DNA of 64,000 nucleotides from Branchiostoma floridae (Eukaryota; Chordata; Leptocardii; Amphioxiformes; Branchiostomatidae): the NCBI RefSeq assembly GCF_000003815.2, contig NC_049980.1:7662147-7726146 (forward strand), read 5' to 3'. A program made the position numbers and the translations under genes. A model generated the notes under the pieces. It did not search any database, was not told where the DNA came from, and saw nothing but the letters and a program-made list of their open reading frames with translations. Each line of letters begins with the position of its first letter. The first letter of the stretch is position 1. Positions 1 through 10,800 of this stretch are shown one piece after another.

Positions 1-29
1 TGCTCCTGTAGGACGAGCGCAGCCCTACC

Positions 30-168
30 AAAAACATAAAAGCACTAAAAAGCACTCATGGAAAAGTAAAAAAAATGATATTTGTCGACAATTATTCCAA
101 AACAATATATCAAATATCATTTTCTTTACTTTCCCATGGGTGCTTTTTTGTGCTTTTGTGTTTTTCTG
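30..168. repeat. Hairpin-type inverted repeat (MITE-like)
   Basis: Arms of about 55 bp (30-85 and 111-168) are near-perfect reverse complements with a short AT-rich loop, each starting AAAAACA. Possibly a solo MITE or folded SINE-like element. Confidence 0.6.
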
Positions 169-271
169 ATGCGCAAGTAGTATGATATCATCAATCAATA
201 GTGTTTTCAGAATAACACTGCTGTTTGGTGAAGTTTGGGCACAATTATTAACGTGAATCTTTGCATCAATG

Positions 272-840
272 TTTATCACACAATTTATTAAGTGTTGTAC
301 AAAAGTAACAAAAATCGGACATTCTCATGGACCATTTGAGTCTGTTGACAATTAAAGAAAATAAAGATTTGCTGATAATATTGTACTATGATGCTGTATT
401 TTGAAAGGTACCATAAGAAATCCATATGATTGTGAACCACAGTAAGCCATCTGGGAGGTGTATTGTTGAATGTGTATTGGTGCATTCTGGGAAGGTAGAT
501 ATGCACCACTTGGCGGTGGGTCTAGCGATAAGGCTATCCCAGCAGTGACTTTAAGGACATATCTACTCATTTTGCAATAACCTAAGCAATGTTCAGCTTG
601 TTTTGAGCGGGCAAATTGTTGGCATTACCCAGTGCAACTGCGTATGATGCTATGGTCACACAATGGTTGAAAGTTCAAGAAAGACATAAAGATTCTTCAA
701 TGACTTTTAATTACGTGGAAACATTGTCTGAATCCTACAAAAAAAAAGTTAACCACACAAAGATTCTACAGTAGAATAAGTCGTCAGTGGTTCGCATGAT
801 GTCGTGTGAAAGTTGGAGAGACCATAATCACACGTAGGCC
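272..840. repeat. Diverged dispersed repeats
   Basis: 272-520 resembles sequence in intron 2 of genes A and B (9866-10100, 29918-30160), including TGTTTATCACACA and CTCATGGAC. 595-840 resembles 54960-55390, including TTGTTTTGAGCGG and ACATTGTCT. Old copies of an unnamed repeat. Confidence 0.45.
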
Positions 841-897
841 TTGAAAAGGAGCGAGACCACACAGTCACAGCGGGGGGGTCGGTGCAGAGTTATGTAA

Positions 898-1152
898 AGG
901 TGCGCTCCCACCGCACTTGTGTCAAGCTTGCGTCACTGCGGGGTTCGTTCACTGCGTCACTAGTGCTGTTTTGTTACTTTCTCCGATTTTTTATAATTTA
1001 GATATTACGTAATACGTAAATGTATGACTTGGAAGACGACAAAAATACAAAAAAAAAGAAAGACAATCCATTCTTTATCTGTGAAATTCGTTGAGTATTT
1101 TTCGAACCCCGCAGTGCCGCAAGCTTGACAATAGTGCGGTGGGAGCGCACCT
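898..1152. mobile_element. PIF/Harbinger-like MITE
   Basis: A 255-bp element with perfect termini AGGTGCGCTCCCACCGCACT at both ends (inverted) and TAA directly repeated on each flank. A 3-bp TWA target duplication is typical of PIF/Harbinger. The interior matches the element at 6883-7128. No ORF. Confidence 0.7.
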
Positions 1153-1824
1153 TAAATTACGCCATAATTTCCATACTTAACTTTACGATGTGTGAAATGA
1201 CTCGCTTTGTATTAGGGTGGTAGGGGTTCAAGCCAAATGTCACTTAGACTTGGAAAATGGTAGAGACTGTTGTCTTTGCACCCAGCACTTAGGAGAAAGA
1301 GTTTGGAAGATAAGCATACTCCACTACCAGTGGACTAGTGCGGCAAGGATGTTAACGTAAACTTAGACTTACTATGTTTAAACTAATCCCAAGTGAAATA
1401 TGTCACACATACGGAATCCCTAACGTTAGCATGTTCTCGGTATCTCTTATTCATGATCTTCTCCAACCAAATTAGCTGAACTTAGCCACTGGAAAAACTT
1501 GGAGACGCGTTCATTCGGTGAAACAATGGGTCCGGATGCTAAAAGCAACTGCCTTCTTCAATCGACTTCTAATCCATTAGACAACTGCTTGATGACATGG
1601 TAACATTTTAATGTCAAACAACTAGATTTTCGCCCTCCTCTTCAACATGTCTCGTTCATCCTCGTTGCCATCACACTAGTTGTGATTACGACAACTGAAT
1701 GACATCTAAAATTAACAAATTTGTTGCTTTCTTCTGTAGCCTTCCTTGTAATTTCATTGACATGGCCTTGTGTAACCCCTGACTTCAAAACCACACAAAG
1801 GCTTTACACTCCGATAAAAGGTTA

Positions 1825-2127
1825 GTGCCGGTGGCCAGAGGTCTTCATTATGTGGCCAAATACGAATGTCTGATCAATGAAATAAACTCGCACAGTAGTT
1901 ACAGGGCTAGCCTTGTTACAGTTGAGGTAGGGAGCAGAGGTTGGATTAACGGCGAGAACACTGCAAAGCTGAAGTCACTCTGTCCGGTCAGCTACAAAGA
2001 CCGTGAAGTGAGACATCTTGAAAGTAGACTGGGAAAGTGCGCACTCTGTGCATCCTATGCTATGTACTGTGCCCGAAACACACCTACTTGGGACTGTACT
2101 TCAGGACTGTTTATCTACAGAAACTAG
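1825..2127 (+). mobile_element. Retroelement ORF C-terminal remnant
   Basis: The 100-codon frame contains LVTVEVGSRGWIN and, further on, CALCASYAMYCARNTPTW. This layout (EVG-RG, then R..L....C..SY..YCARN...W) resembles the C-terminal tail encoded by retroelement ORFs common in lancelets and cnidarians. AATAAA at 2325-2330 could mark its 3' end. Without the catalytic part the class is uncertain. Confidence 0.4.
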
Positions 2128-3102
2128 TTTGTATCTGGGTCTAAATTTTATGATGTATCTGGGCCAAAAATGTTATGAAATGTGACGTTAATGTTTTTAA
2201 ACGATTTTAATTTGTCACTGTACTTCTTTTAATACCTTGCGCCCTCCTAGAGAACAGATCTAGACAAAGAGCTGTCCTAGGTTTTAGCCTGTAATATATA
2301 CATGTATGTAGTCATCTTGTGTGTAATAAAGATGATTTTTAACCTACTACCATAGAGCTCGAGGTGCTCCAAACCACACCAAATCACAGACCTATGGCCA
2401 TTGGCATCTAATAATAAGCTTGACCCTGGCTACACGTTGTATCCCTGTCCCTTTTTAACGGTACTTCCATTGCTTTCCAATGATCTCAAACTACTTGTCC
2501 CTCCACTGAGAGCTAGAGCGTTTCAGCGCAACACTAGGTTTTCTTTCCCCGGATTTCTCTCGGCACAACTGTTTCCCTCCTGTCTACAACTTTCGAGCCT
2601 TCATTACAAATGTTCATGTGCAATCATTTCGATCATCTTAGTCCATTGCCTTAGAGTGGTCTAATGGCCCTGCTTTGATCAATTCGTTAAAAAACACCTA
2701 CTCAAGGGGGCCATAAACATGATGTCATTCAGACACGCCCTCTTTAAATGTCAAGACGTGTCCTTCGTTTGTGGCGTAAACAAGTTTATGAGGCTAGAAA
2801 AGCTGGACAGATCCGTGGCTTACGGCAGACTGCGGTGGGGCCATAGGCTTGGAGACGTCCCTACTTTGTATCTTGGTCAGCACCTGCACATTAGGACCCC
2901 GTCCCAACCGGGATAGCCCAAGAACCCACAACTGTGAGTCAAGTATTCATATCATCGCTCGTTTTGCTTTCTTCAGTCACAGGAGACTCGCCTCTGCGAA
3001 TTTCCTGCGGCCGAAGCTCGCCTGTGAGCACATCGCTATATATCGTTGCTTCTGTGCGCGAATCCTGAGATGACATGTTTACATTGTGCTTTGTACTCTC
3101 CA

Positions 3103-3236
3103 AGCAGAGGTTAGCTCCGGCTGCTTTTTTACGTGTTCTAACTTCTAGGCATTTTTGTGTGGCTTTCCATTTTCTACTGTTTTCTTTTTGTTCGACGACA
3201 AAAACACGTAAAAAACACCCGAAGCCGAATCTCTGC
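3103..3236. repeat. MITE-like imperfect inverted repeat
   Basis: Arms 3103-3135 and 3200-3236 pair (CAGAGGTTAGCTCCGGC against GCCGAATCTCTG, plus TTTTACGTGTT). No ORF. Confidence 0.5.
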
Positions 3237-4045
3237 ATAGAGAGTAGATATAGTCAATCCTGACAAAGATACCACCTCTTCAAGCCTGGTCATTATGACC
3301 GCTTTTTCTCGGTCCCAAAAATCTCTCCATCGACCTAAGCATTAAGCGACCTTTTCAAGAAGACCACTGGCTAGCGCGACCGCCAAAAAATTGGGACCGC
3401 ACAGGACCAAAATCCTGCCCATAACGAACGCATCCTTTTCAAGCTTGAGGTGTCATCGGTTTTCGATGATAACTAGCGCAATTTTGGCTGCTATTCGATT
3501 CTATTTTCAAAATAAAGATAAGCGGTGGGTGCACGTGCTTGGGTGTGTCATTTCGGTAGTGAAGCCAGCGGGCCAAGGGCCTGCGTACATACCAGACGGG
3601 GTAGTCGCTTCTCAGTCCTCTACTAGCCTTTGACTTTTGTAATGATGTACCAAATTAATAAAATTCACACAAAATGAAAAAAAAAGCTATTAGTAATAAT
3701 ACTACTATAATTTTACCCGGCGGAAATCCTAAGTAAAGAAAAAATAACACCTCGCTGACTTCTTTTCGTGCGTGTGCTAGTTATTTACCATTAAATACAC
3801 GGGAACCATTTGTACTATGCTTCGGGTATGTTGTGGGTTGATACTCTTCAAAGCGACCACTTTTGTCCGGTCCTCCAGTGGTCGTATTGGGTAGGTTAGA
3901 CTGTACATCGTGGTCTGCCGTGCTGCCGACACGCAAGGAACGTGCCCCGGTGATTTCCCCTTTGCTGCCGCTAGTTGTCCCACCGATACAAGGAGAACAC
4001 GCTTCGACGGTTTCCCCGAGCGAACCGCCCGACTGAGGAAAATTA

Positions 4046-4281
4046 GCCCCTAGCAGCGTAGACTCCCTTGCAGTCTTCGAACGGGGCTGGTTTTTATGGG
4101 GGGGGGGGGATTTTCAACGTTGGCTTGGTTCTCTTGTGCCGGGAAAGGGAGTTTCCCGAGGAAGGGAGTTTGCTGTGAAAGGGAGTTTGCCGTGATAGCG
4201 AGTCTGCTCACCCCCCCCCCCCCCCACTCCAATAAAAACCAGCCAAGTTCGAAGACTGCAAGGGAGTCTACTGGCAGCGGG
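4046..4281. repeat. MITE-like inverted repeat with G/C homopolymers
   Basis: Arms of about 55 bp share GTAGACTCCCTTGCAGTCTT and CTGGTTTTTAT. Each inner end is a G or C run. The core has a short repeated unit, AGGGAGTTT, in several copies. Confidence 0.6.
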
Positions 4282-4810
4282 GAATTGTGACAGAGACACT
4301 TTGACTGTCATTTCTACAGCCAGCGCTCGACTATACACGGCACATCATGATATTTCTCATTGTCCCGTGCTATTGAAAGACGTAACGTTACGTGGTCTAC
4401 TGTACAGTGCAGAGAAGTAACAGAGCTATTTGTGCGGTCAGCGCTTGACTGTGGGTACATATCGCTATTTTCCTACGCACCGACCCGTAGAAGAAGACAA
4501 ACAACAACGTGCACAGCTCTGGACAATGTGTTGTTGTTTGTTTCTTCCCGATATGAAGAGAACGTCCTCAGCGATTTTTTTTTATGCTGGAGGTCGACTG
4601 TTAACAAGTCCAATCTAATCAGACAACCTGATGTGGTCATGGTCGAACGTCCTGCCGCTGGAAAGAAAGACGGTTTGCGACGATTTTTATGGCTAATCGT
4701 GAGCTGTGGTCACATCACAGAACCTATGATCAAACTACATGTACATCTCTCAGAAATACTTTACACTGTTTAAAGTTCGGAAGGTGTCAGTACCTAACGC
4801 CTAACTCACT

Positions 4811-5149
4811 TTAAGCTAAGGGCACAACAAGGCCGTACACGTGTGCCAAAACGTGCTGTCTACGTGCCAAAACGTGGGCAACCTTTTGGTATCCGTAAGT
4901 GGTAAGTACCGCCTCCGTACGAACTCGTAGGGAATCTGACGGATTTGGGAGCACGCAGACACGCCGTAGAACTTAACCTGCAGGTAAAACTTTGTGTGCC
5001 ATCGGGCAACCTTGCGCAACCGTGCGTTGACGTACTCCCTCCCTGCTCTTGCCAGTCGTTCCCCACGTTTTCAGAAATACGTGGCGGACGTGGCCTCCCA
5101 TAAAACGTACCTATAATTGCACGTATGGCGGGTTGTGCCCTTAGCTTAA
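4811..5149. mobile_element. Non-autonomous TIR element flanked by TTAA
   Basis: 18-bp perfect termini TTAAGCTAAGGGCACAAC are inverted at both ends. TTAA at both edges fits a piggyBac-type target, though TTAA is itself palindromic so this is weak. It is outside the duplicated block. Confidence 0.55.
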
Positions 5150-6287
5150 GCGGGCAGCTCACTCGTCGGCGGCATTTCACTGCGGTACCTTTGTGCCCCT
5201 TTTCACTTGTTTTCCCCTTGCGGTCACACTGACGTGCGGCGCATATGCGTTTCAAGGCAAGATGAACAAGTTTTTTTTTTCAAATTGCAGCTTAGTCGAT
5301 GAATGTCAACCAACGTGAATTGTTAAAATGTGTCAAAAAGATTGCCACTTGCGTTTTTATTTAACTTGCTTAGTTACTTAATAAACTTCCTTTGTAAAAA
5401 GAATCACAATTGGAATTGCGCCAGCTCACGGTACATTCCTATACGTTGGTGGGCCCAGTGGGATATTCATGCCAGTCTCTTCTAACTAATGTCTTTACCT
5501 GGCTGCCTCCCGACATGAGAAATTTCAGAGCTACAAGCCTCGTGCACAATAAACTTAAAATTCGCACACACAGCCTTAGGCATCTAAAAACGCGAGGTCA
5601 TCTTCACAACGGCTCTTTTGTCTTCTCATGCACCCTTGGTATGCAGGACGTTCAGTAGTCTGTTTTACTGAAGTTTGGCACTATACATTCCGGTCTAAAT
5701 CTAGACGGGTTGGGAAATTTCCTGGACTTCCTTCGTAACCCTGCTTTTTCTATTGGGTCAGTTATTCCTCACTCTTCGTGAGCAGTCCACATGGGGAGAA
5801 GACATACTATTAGAGCCATATGTAACCAGTAACCTTGGAGTGGCCTTCGAGTCTAAATATGTGCTCTGCGCATAATGCACACTGAACTGAATTATGAGTG
5901 GATGAAGGAGTGGCCTTAGTAGTTTAAATGATGAAACATTGATCGAGGCTACACTAGGGGTTTTCTGACTGATCGAGTACTGCGACGTACTCCGAGTATA
6001 TCCTGACTGGCCACCGAAGTGAAGGTTTCTAGCTCTAGCCACGAGGGGTCAGAGTTCGAGGCCGCTAACTACGTGATTTTATTTGCACTTAAATGCCCGG
6101 CCAATTATCTACTCTGTCATAATGCACACTGAACTGAATAATGAGTAAAAGGAGTGGCCTTGGTGGTGTCAGTCAAGACGGCGTATGGGCAGACATCGAA
6201 TTTTTTTTCTATTTGCTTTTGGACAGACGAAGACGATGTGGCACTGCACTCAAGTCTTGTAACTTATATTAGCAGTGCCACATACAC

Positions 6288-6452
6288 ACTACAGAAGGTA
6301 AAGGTAGTCCGTTACCTCCCCGACCGAAGTCATGTACCCATTTTCACACCTGGGTGAAGTGAGGAGGGCACAACGTCGGGGGTACGGCGGGGATCAAACT
6401 CAGGACCTCAAGATTCCGAGCCGAACGCGCTACCAGTTATGCCACGCCCGAC
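6288..6452 (-). mobile_element. tRNA-derived SINE, copy 1
   Basis: On the minus strand the head reads GTGGCATAACTGGTAGCGCG (A-box-like) and GAGTTTGATCCCC (B-box-like), followed by a body with GACTTCGGTCGGGGAGGTAA. A roughly 30-bp stretch present in copy 2 is deleted. Confidence 0.7.
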
Positions 6453-6882
6453 GCCACGAAGTTAGGGCTGTCCATTGGAAAACATGCTAAAATACAATGA
6501 AAGTACTATCTCACATTTCAATCTTAAAATGTTTTCTCCAACAGAAAGTCACTTGGATCTAGTATATAACCATTGAAAGAAAACAGGGGGTTGTTCGGCT
6601 CAAACTCCGAGAAAAGCTCGCTCTGTGTCCTCTGTGTTTATTTGAAAGAAACCTTACCTTTGACCCTCCTGATTCAACCGGTAGCACCCAACAACTCAAA
6701 TCTGTCCTTACGCCAACTAAACTGCTGAACTGAATACAAATTTGGACTAAAACAGTAAAGCTTAGACCCTACCTGTCCCTTCTAACTCAAAAAGTCTCCT
6801 GGTTAGGTAAAACAAGGAAAAGAAGGATTTTTCAAGGATTTTAAGTGGCACTAAGGATGATAGAGAAGAGAAGTGTTGCTAA

Positions 6883-7128
6883 AGGCCCCCTCTCACTTGA
6901 CGTGCGGCACGCTTGCGGCATTGCTGCGTTCGTTCACTGCGGTACTGTTTTGTTATTTTCTCCGATTTGTTATAATTCAGATATTGCGCAATACGTAAAA
7001 GTGTGACATAGAAGACCACAAAATACACAACAAGTAAGAAAATTCGTTCTTTATCTCTGAAATTCGTTGAGCATCTTCCGAACGCAGCAATGCCGCAAGC
7101 GTGCCGCACGTCAAGTGAGAGGGGGCCT
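6883..7128. mobile_element. PIF/Harbinger-like MITE with empty site in copy 2
   Basis: A 246-bp element starting AGGCCCCCTCTCACTTGACG and ending in its reverse complement, flanked by TAA on both sides. In copy 2 (near 26510) the same place reads TTGCTAAGGGTCAG with no insert, which gives the exact target and a TAA duplication. Interior related to 898-1152. Confidence 0.85.
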
Positions 7129-7388
7129 TAAGGGTCAGTGGCAAACAGGTAAAATTAATGCAAGGGACGGTATAGGGCTAACAAGACAAGAACGAGAAAC
7201 GTTGAGAACACAACGTATTTCTCAGATGTATGGGTGCAAAGTACTCCTAACACATGGCTGGAAACTGCAGGGTGGACACTGACCGTCTCCCGAACAAGCA
7301 TGCTACCTTGGGGGCCAGCCGCGCCGGGATCGGGCAGCTAGGACAGTTTATTCGGTGGCACAAGATAGTCAGGCCCACCTATCTCCTA

Positions 7389-7480
7389 TTAGCGCCCGGG
7401 GAGTTTAAGCCCGATAAGGTCCACCTGCCTTTTTAAAGGTAGCGAAAACTTCTTCGGGCTTAAACTCCCCGGGGCGCTAA
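7389..7480. repeat. Hairpin inverted repeat upstream of gene A
   Basis: Arms TTAGCGCCCGGGGAGTTTAA and reverse complement, 26 bp with one indel, about 300 bp before the gene A start codon. Probably a MITE core, also present before gene B. Confidence 0.6.
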
Positions 7481-7786
7481 TGTGAGATCCGCTGGCTGAC
7501 TGCCTTGACTCCCAGAACAAAACTCGCTAGCTACCCGGTCCTGCCTGGCTCCCAGGGTAAAGCATGCGCGAGAGAGGAATTTCATTGATACAAAATGAAT
7601 CATTTTACGCTTTGTGTGTTTTGTTGTTCTTTTAGTCAATACTTGAACGTTTTGTATGATATTATCATTGCGAATTCAAGGGTAAGACAAATTCACTGTA
7701 TACGTAGAATGCAGCAGCCGTCTGCCAACGTCTCGCAACTTCAGTGAGATAATGTGACTTTTGTTCCAGGTGACCTAACCTGACAC

Positions 7787-7862
7787 ATGATGGACCGACG
7801 AGTGTCGGTATCTGTGGGGCTGCTAGTCCTCATCGCTATGGGCACTGGCGTCACTGGTCAAG
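7787..7862 (+). CDS. Gene A exon 1, signal peptide
   Basis: It encodes [20 protein letters not shown] followed by GVTGQ, a basic start, a hydrophobic core and a small-residue cleavage region. The donor is CAAG|GTAAGG, leaving phase 1. The first codon of the next exon is completed as GAT, giving Asp-Pro-Cys. Confidence 0.85.
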
Positions 7863-10800
7863 GTAAGGTAATTTCATTGTGTACATCTCTGTCTAAGCTA
7901 CATACATTGCCAAATATCATAGAATCCTTTATTCAAGTACTCCTCTTGAAGATTTTAACAAACAGTCCCTGCAGTTCCAGAGCAAGCTGCTAGGGAGCCC
8001 AAACCTCTACCACTCCATCTTTACATCAACTTTTGTAACCAAACAAGAAAGCTTTTGAAAACAAAGTTGGCCGGTGCGTATCCTGAAAAGAAAGCCTGGA
8101 TTTTAATAAAATCAAATAAAAGAGAGCGGTTAAAGTCTTCAGTTTGTTTACTTAAAAAAAGCAGCATGGGATTTGATGAACAAAGAAACAACACTTTGTT
8201 AGAAGTTGGTTTGAACCCAGGTTTGAACCCACGCCTGCAGTACCAGATCAGCTCCCTAGACGGCTCTGCCATCCTGCTTCGGGTGCGTAACACTGGCGTT
8301 TGGAGAGGCCTAGGTTAAATTGAGGGCTAGGTTAAATTGACTTTGACCCAAACCAAATCAAACGAACAGCTTTGAGTTATTTATGTTGCCGAAGAACTTG
8401 GGTATACGTCGACTACAGATTTAAAAAAAAAAAAACATTTTCCGATATTTTTTCACTGGTATATCCACTTATCTATCTCTTGGTATCTAAACCAAATGAT
8501 CTGAATTTTGGCACTTGGATTTGTAAATGCGGGTGGAAGTCGCTTAATTGCACACCCTAATGTGCCAGTGCATTTCGTGCAATTATCCGAATGGTGCAAC
8601 AAATCGAAGTTACTAAGCTGGACCGCATCACCATTGGATTCGGGGACTTCGTACAATTAACAGAAGTGTGCGATTATCCGTTGTGCAATGAACTGGCTAG
8701 TACTGCACATCATTTAAGATTGATTCCCTGTGGGATTTTTAACTACTTTCCGGCTAAAAAAGTATTGGACCTGTAGCGAAGTGTTAAAACCAGTTCTAAC
8801 AACCTATCTTTAGCCTATTCACACAGCTTTACATTTTAATTTTGGAGGACCGATTCCCAATATCAATTCTACCCATTCCTGTTTCTTCAGATCCGTGCAT
8901 GCCCAGCAACTACATTGAACTGAATGAGCCATGGCGGAACGTCCAACAGACCAACGACGGTACCCAGAATATGTGTGACAATGGGTTTGCCGGAGAGTGG
9001 TACCGCTTCACGGGTGCAGCGGGAGAAGCCATGCCGACACAGGCACCACCGAGCGTGCACAGGTGCGGCACCGACGCCCCGATGTGGATGAACGGACAAC
9101 ATCCCACCCTTGCTGACGGTGAAGTCTCCCGCCAGGCGTGTGCCTTCTGGGGCAGTAACACATGTAGGTGGGACACAACCATCCAGGTGCGGGCCTGCAG
9201 TGGCGGCTACTTCGTGTATAAACTCCCCGCGACTCCTGTGTGCAGCCTGGTCTACTGCGGTGCCGGTGCGATGAGTGGTGAGTGATGTACAGTTTCCCAG
9301 CTTCGAACTAGAGATTCATGATTCAGATGAAGACTGCAGTAGGTATAGGCCTAGTACCTACCAAGATACAACTCTAATTCCTGTACTTTCCCAAACTCGC
9401 CTATGGTGATTTGGAGGTTGGGGGATGTGGAGGTTGGTGGTTGTGGGTGCAGCCACGATTTCTTTTCGTCTGCCTCCCTCCACAGAGCACTAGCTAGAAA
9501 TCACCCAAGGCGAGTTTGGGAAAGTACAGGAATTAGAGTTGTTGACTACTATATAGTAAAATCTATATCAAAAATATTTTCTTGAGTGTATTTGGTACCT
9601 TTTAGTTTTCTGATGCAAAAAAACAGTATCATACCATCCAACATGTTATTGTAAACCCTGTACTTTAGTTAATCTCCAAGCAGATCCTACAATGGCGTAA
9701 TATACTATCAAAGCCAGCCAAGAAGGTTAATTAGCTTGCCATTTACCGCCGAAGGTTTGATACTATATATTTATATTACGCCACCGTGAATCTGGTTGGA
9801 GATTGTGCTAAGTTCGGCCACAAGATTTGAAACGAACATTTGAACCAATGGTTCACAAATGTTTATCACACAGTTTAAAATGTTAACAGAAATTACAAAG
9901 ATCAAACTGTCTCATGGACTGCTTTAGTCTTTAACAATTGACGAAAATGAAAATGTACTGATCTAATTGTACCAGTTGCTGCTCTGTCAAAAGCATCATA
10001 GCAAGTTCATATGCTTCTTGCTCACAGTCATCTGTGATGTGTATTTGGAAATGTGCATTTCAAGTTATGCTGGCAAAAACCACTTCAAATTGATTGGGGA
10101 GGGGCACATTTTAAAGACAAAGCAACTAAGGTCATGTTGATTTGATAATATGGATGACATCTGCGCGCGCATCAATTTTCGGCTGGTATAGGAGTGCCTT
10201 GGACATATACGCACACCATGTGGCACATAGATCTATTAACACTTTTGGCATACAGTACAACAAAATGCTTAATTTTGAGATTTGGGGCCTTTTTTACCAA
10301 AAAAGCACACTTTTGGCTCCTGTACCCTGATGAATGTCACCATGCTTCAATCATAATAAATATTTAATCCATTAGGGCGAACACAAGCGTGCAACACAGT
10401 AGAGTCCTGTCCAGGTAGCTTTACCCTATACTGTATAGCTATACAATACTTGCCTACATCTAACGGTGATTGTCAAGAAAAAGATTTCCCTGCACAAGTC
10501 CTTATGAATGCAAGTCAAAAAGTCTTTTCAGTTTTCTCATGCAGCAAATTGTTTCTCAGTTTATACCAGAGAGCCTGAATTGTTTTCCACGTAGTTGATG
10601 GCGGCTGGTCTGACTGGGGATCATGGTCCGCCTGCAGCGTGACATGTGGAGTTGGTGAGCAGACTCGGGACCGAACCTGTACCAACCCTGCACCAGCTAA
10701 CGGTGGGGCAGACTGTGATGGGCTGGCTCAGGAGACACAAGCATGCGATACAGGGGTGTCCTGCGCAGGTAAAATCTGAGTTATGAATTTTATCTCCTAT

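Larger units (their letters stand above)
1..7786. other. Upstream noncoding region
   Basis: No convincing gene was seen here apart from a retroelement fragment. The stretch holds MITE-like inverted repeats (listed separately), a SINE and, from about 5265, the left part of duplicated segment copy 1. The remainder is unremarkable single-copy-looking sequence. Confidence 0.6.

Noticed and set aside
4360-4773. 137-codon open frame on the plus strand
   Set aside because: No domain, no cysteine or repeat pattern, no supporting splice context or paralogue; probably chance.
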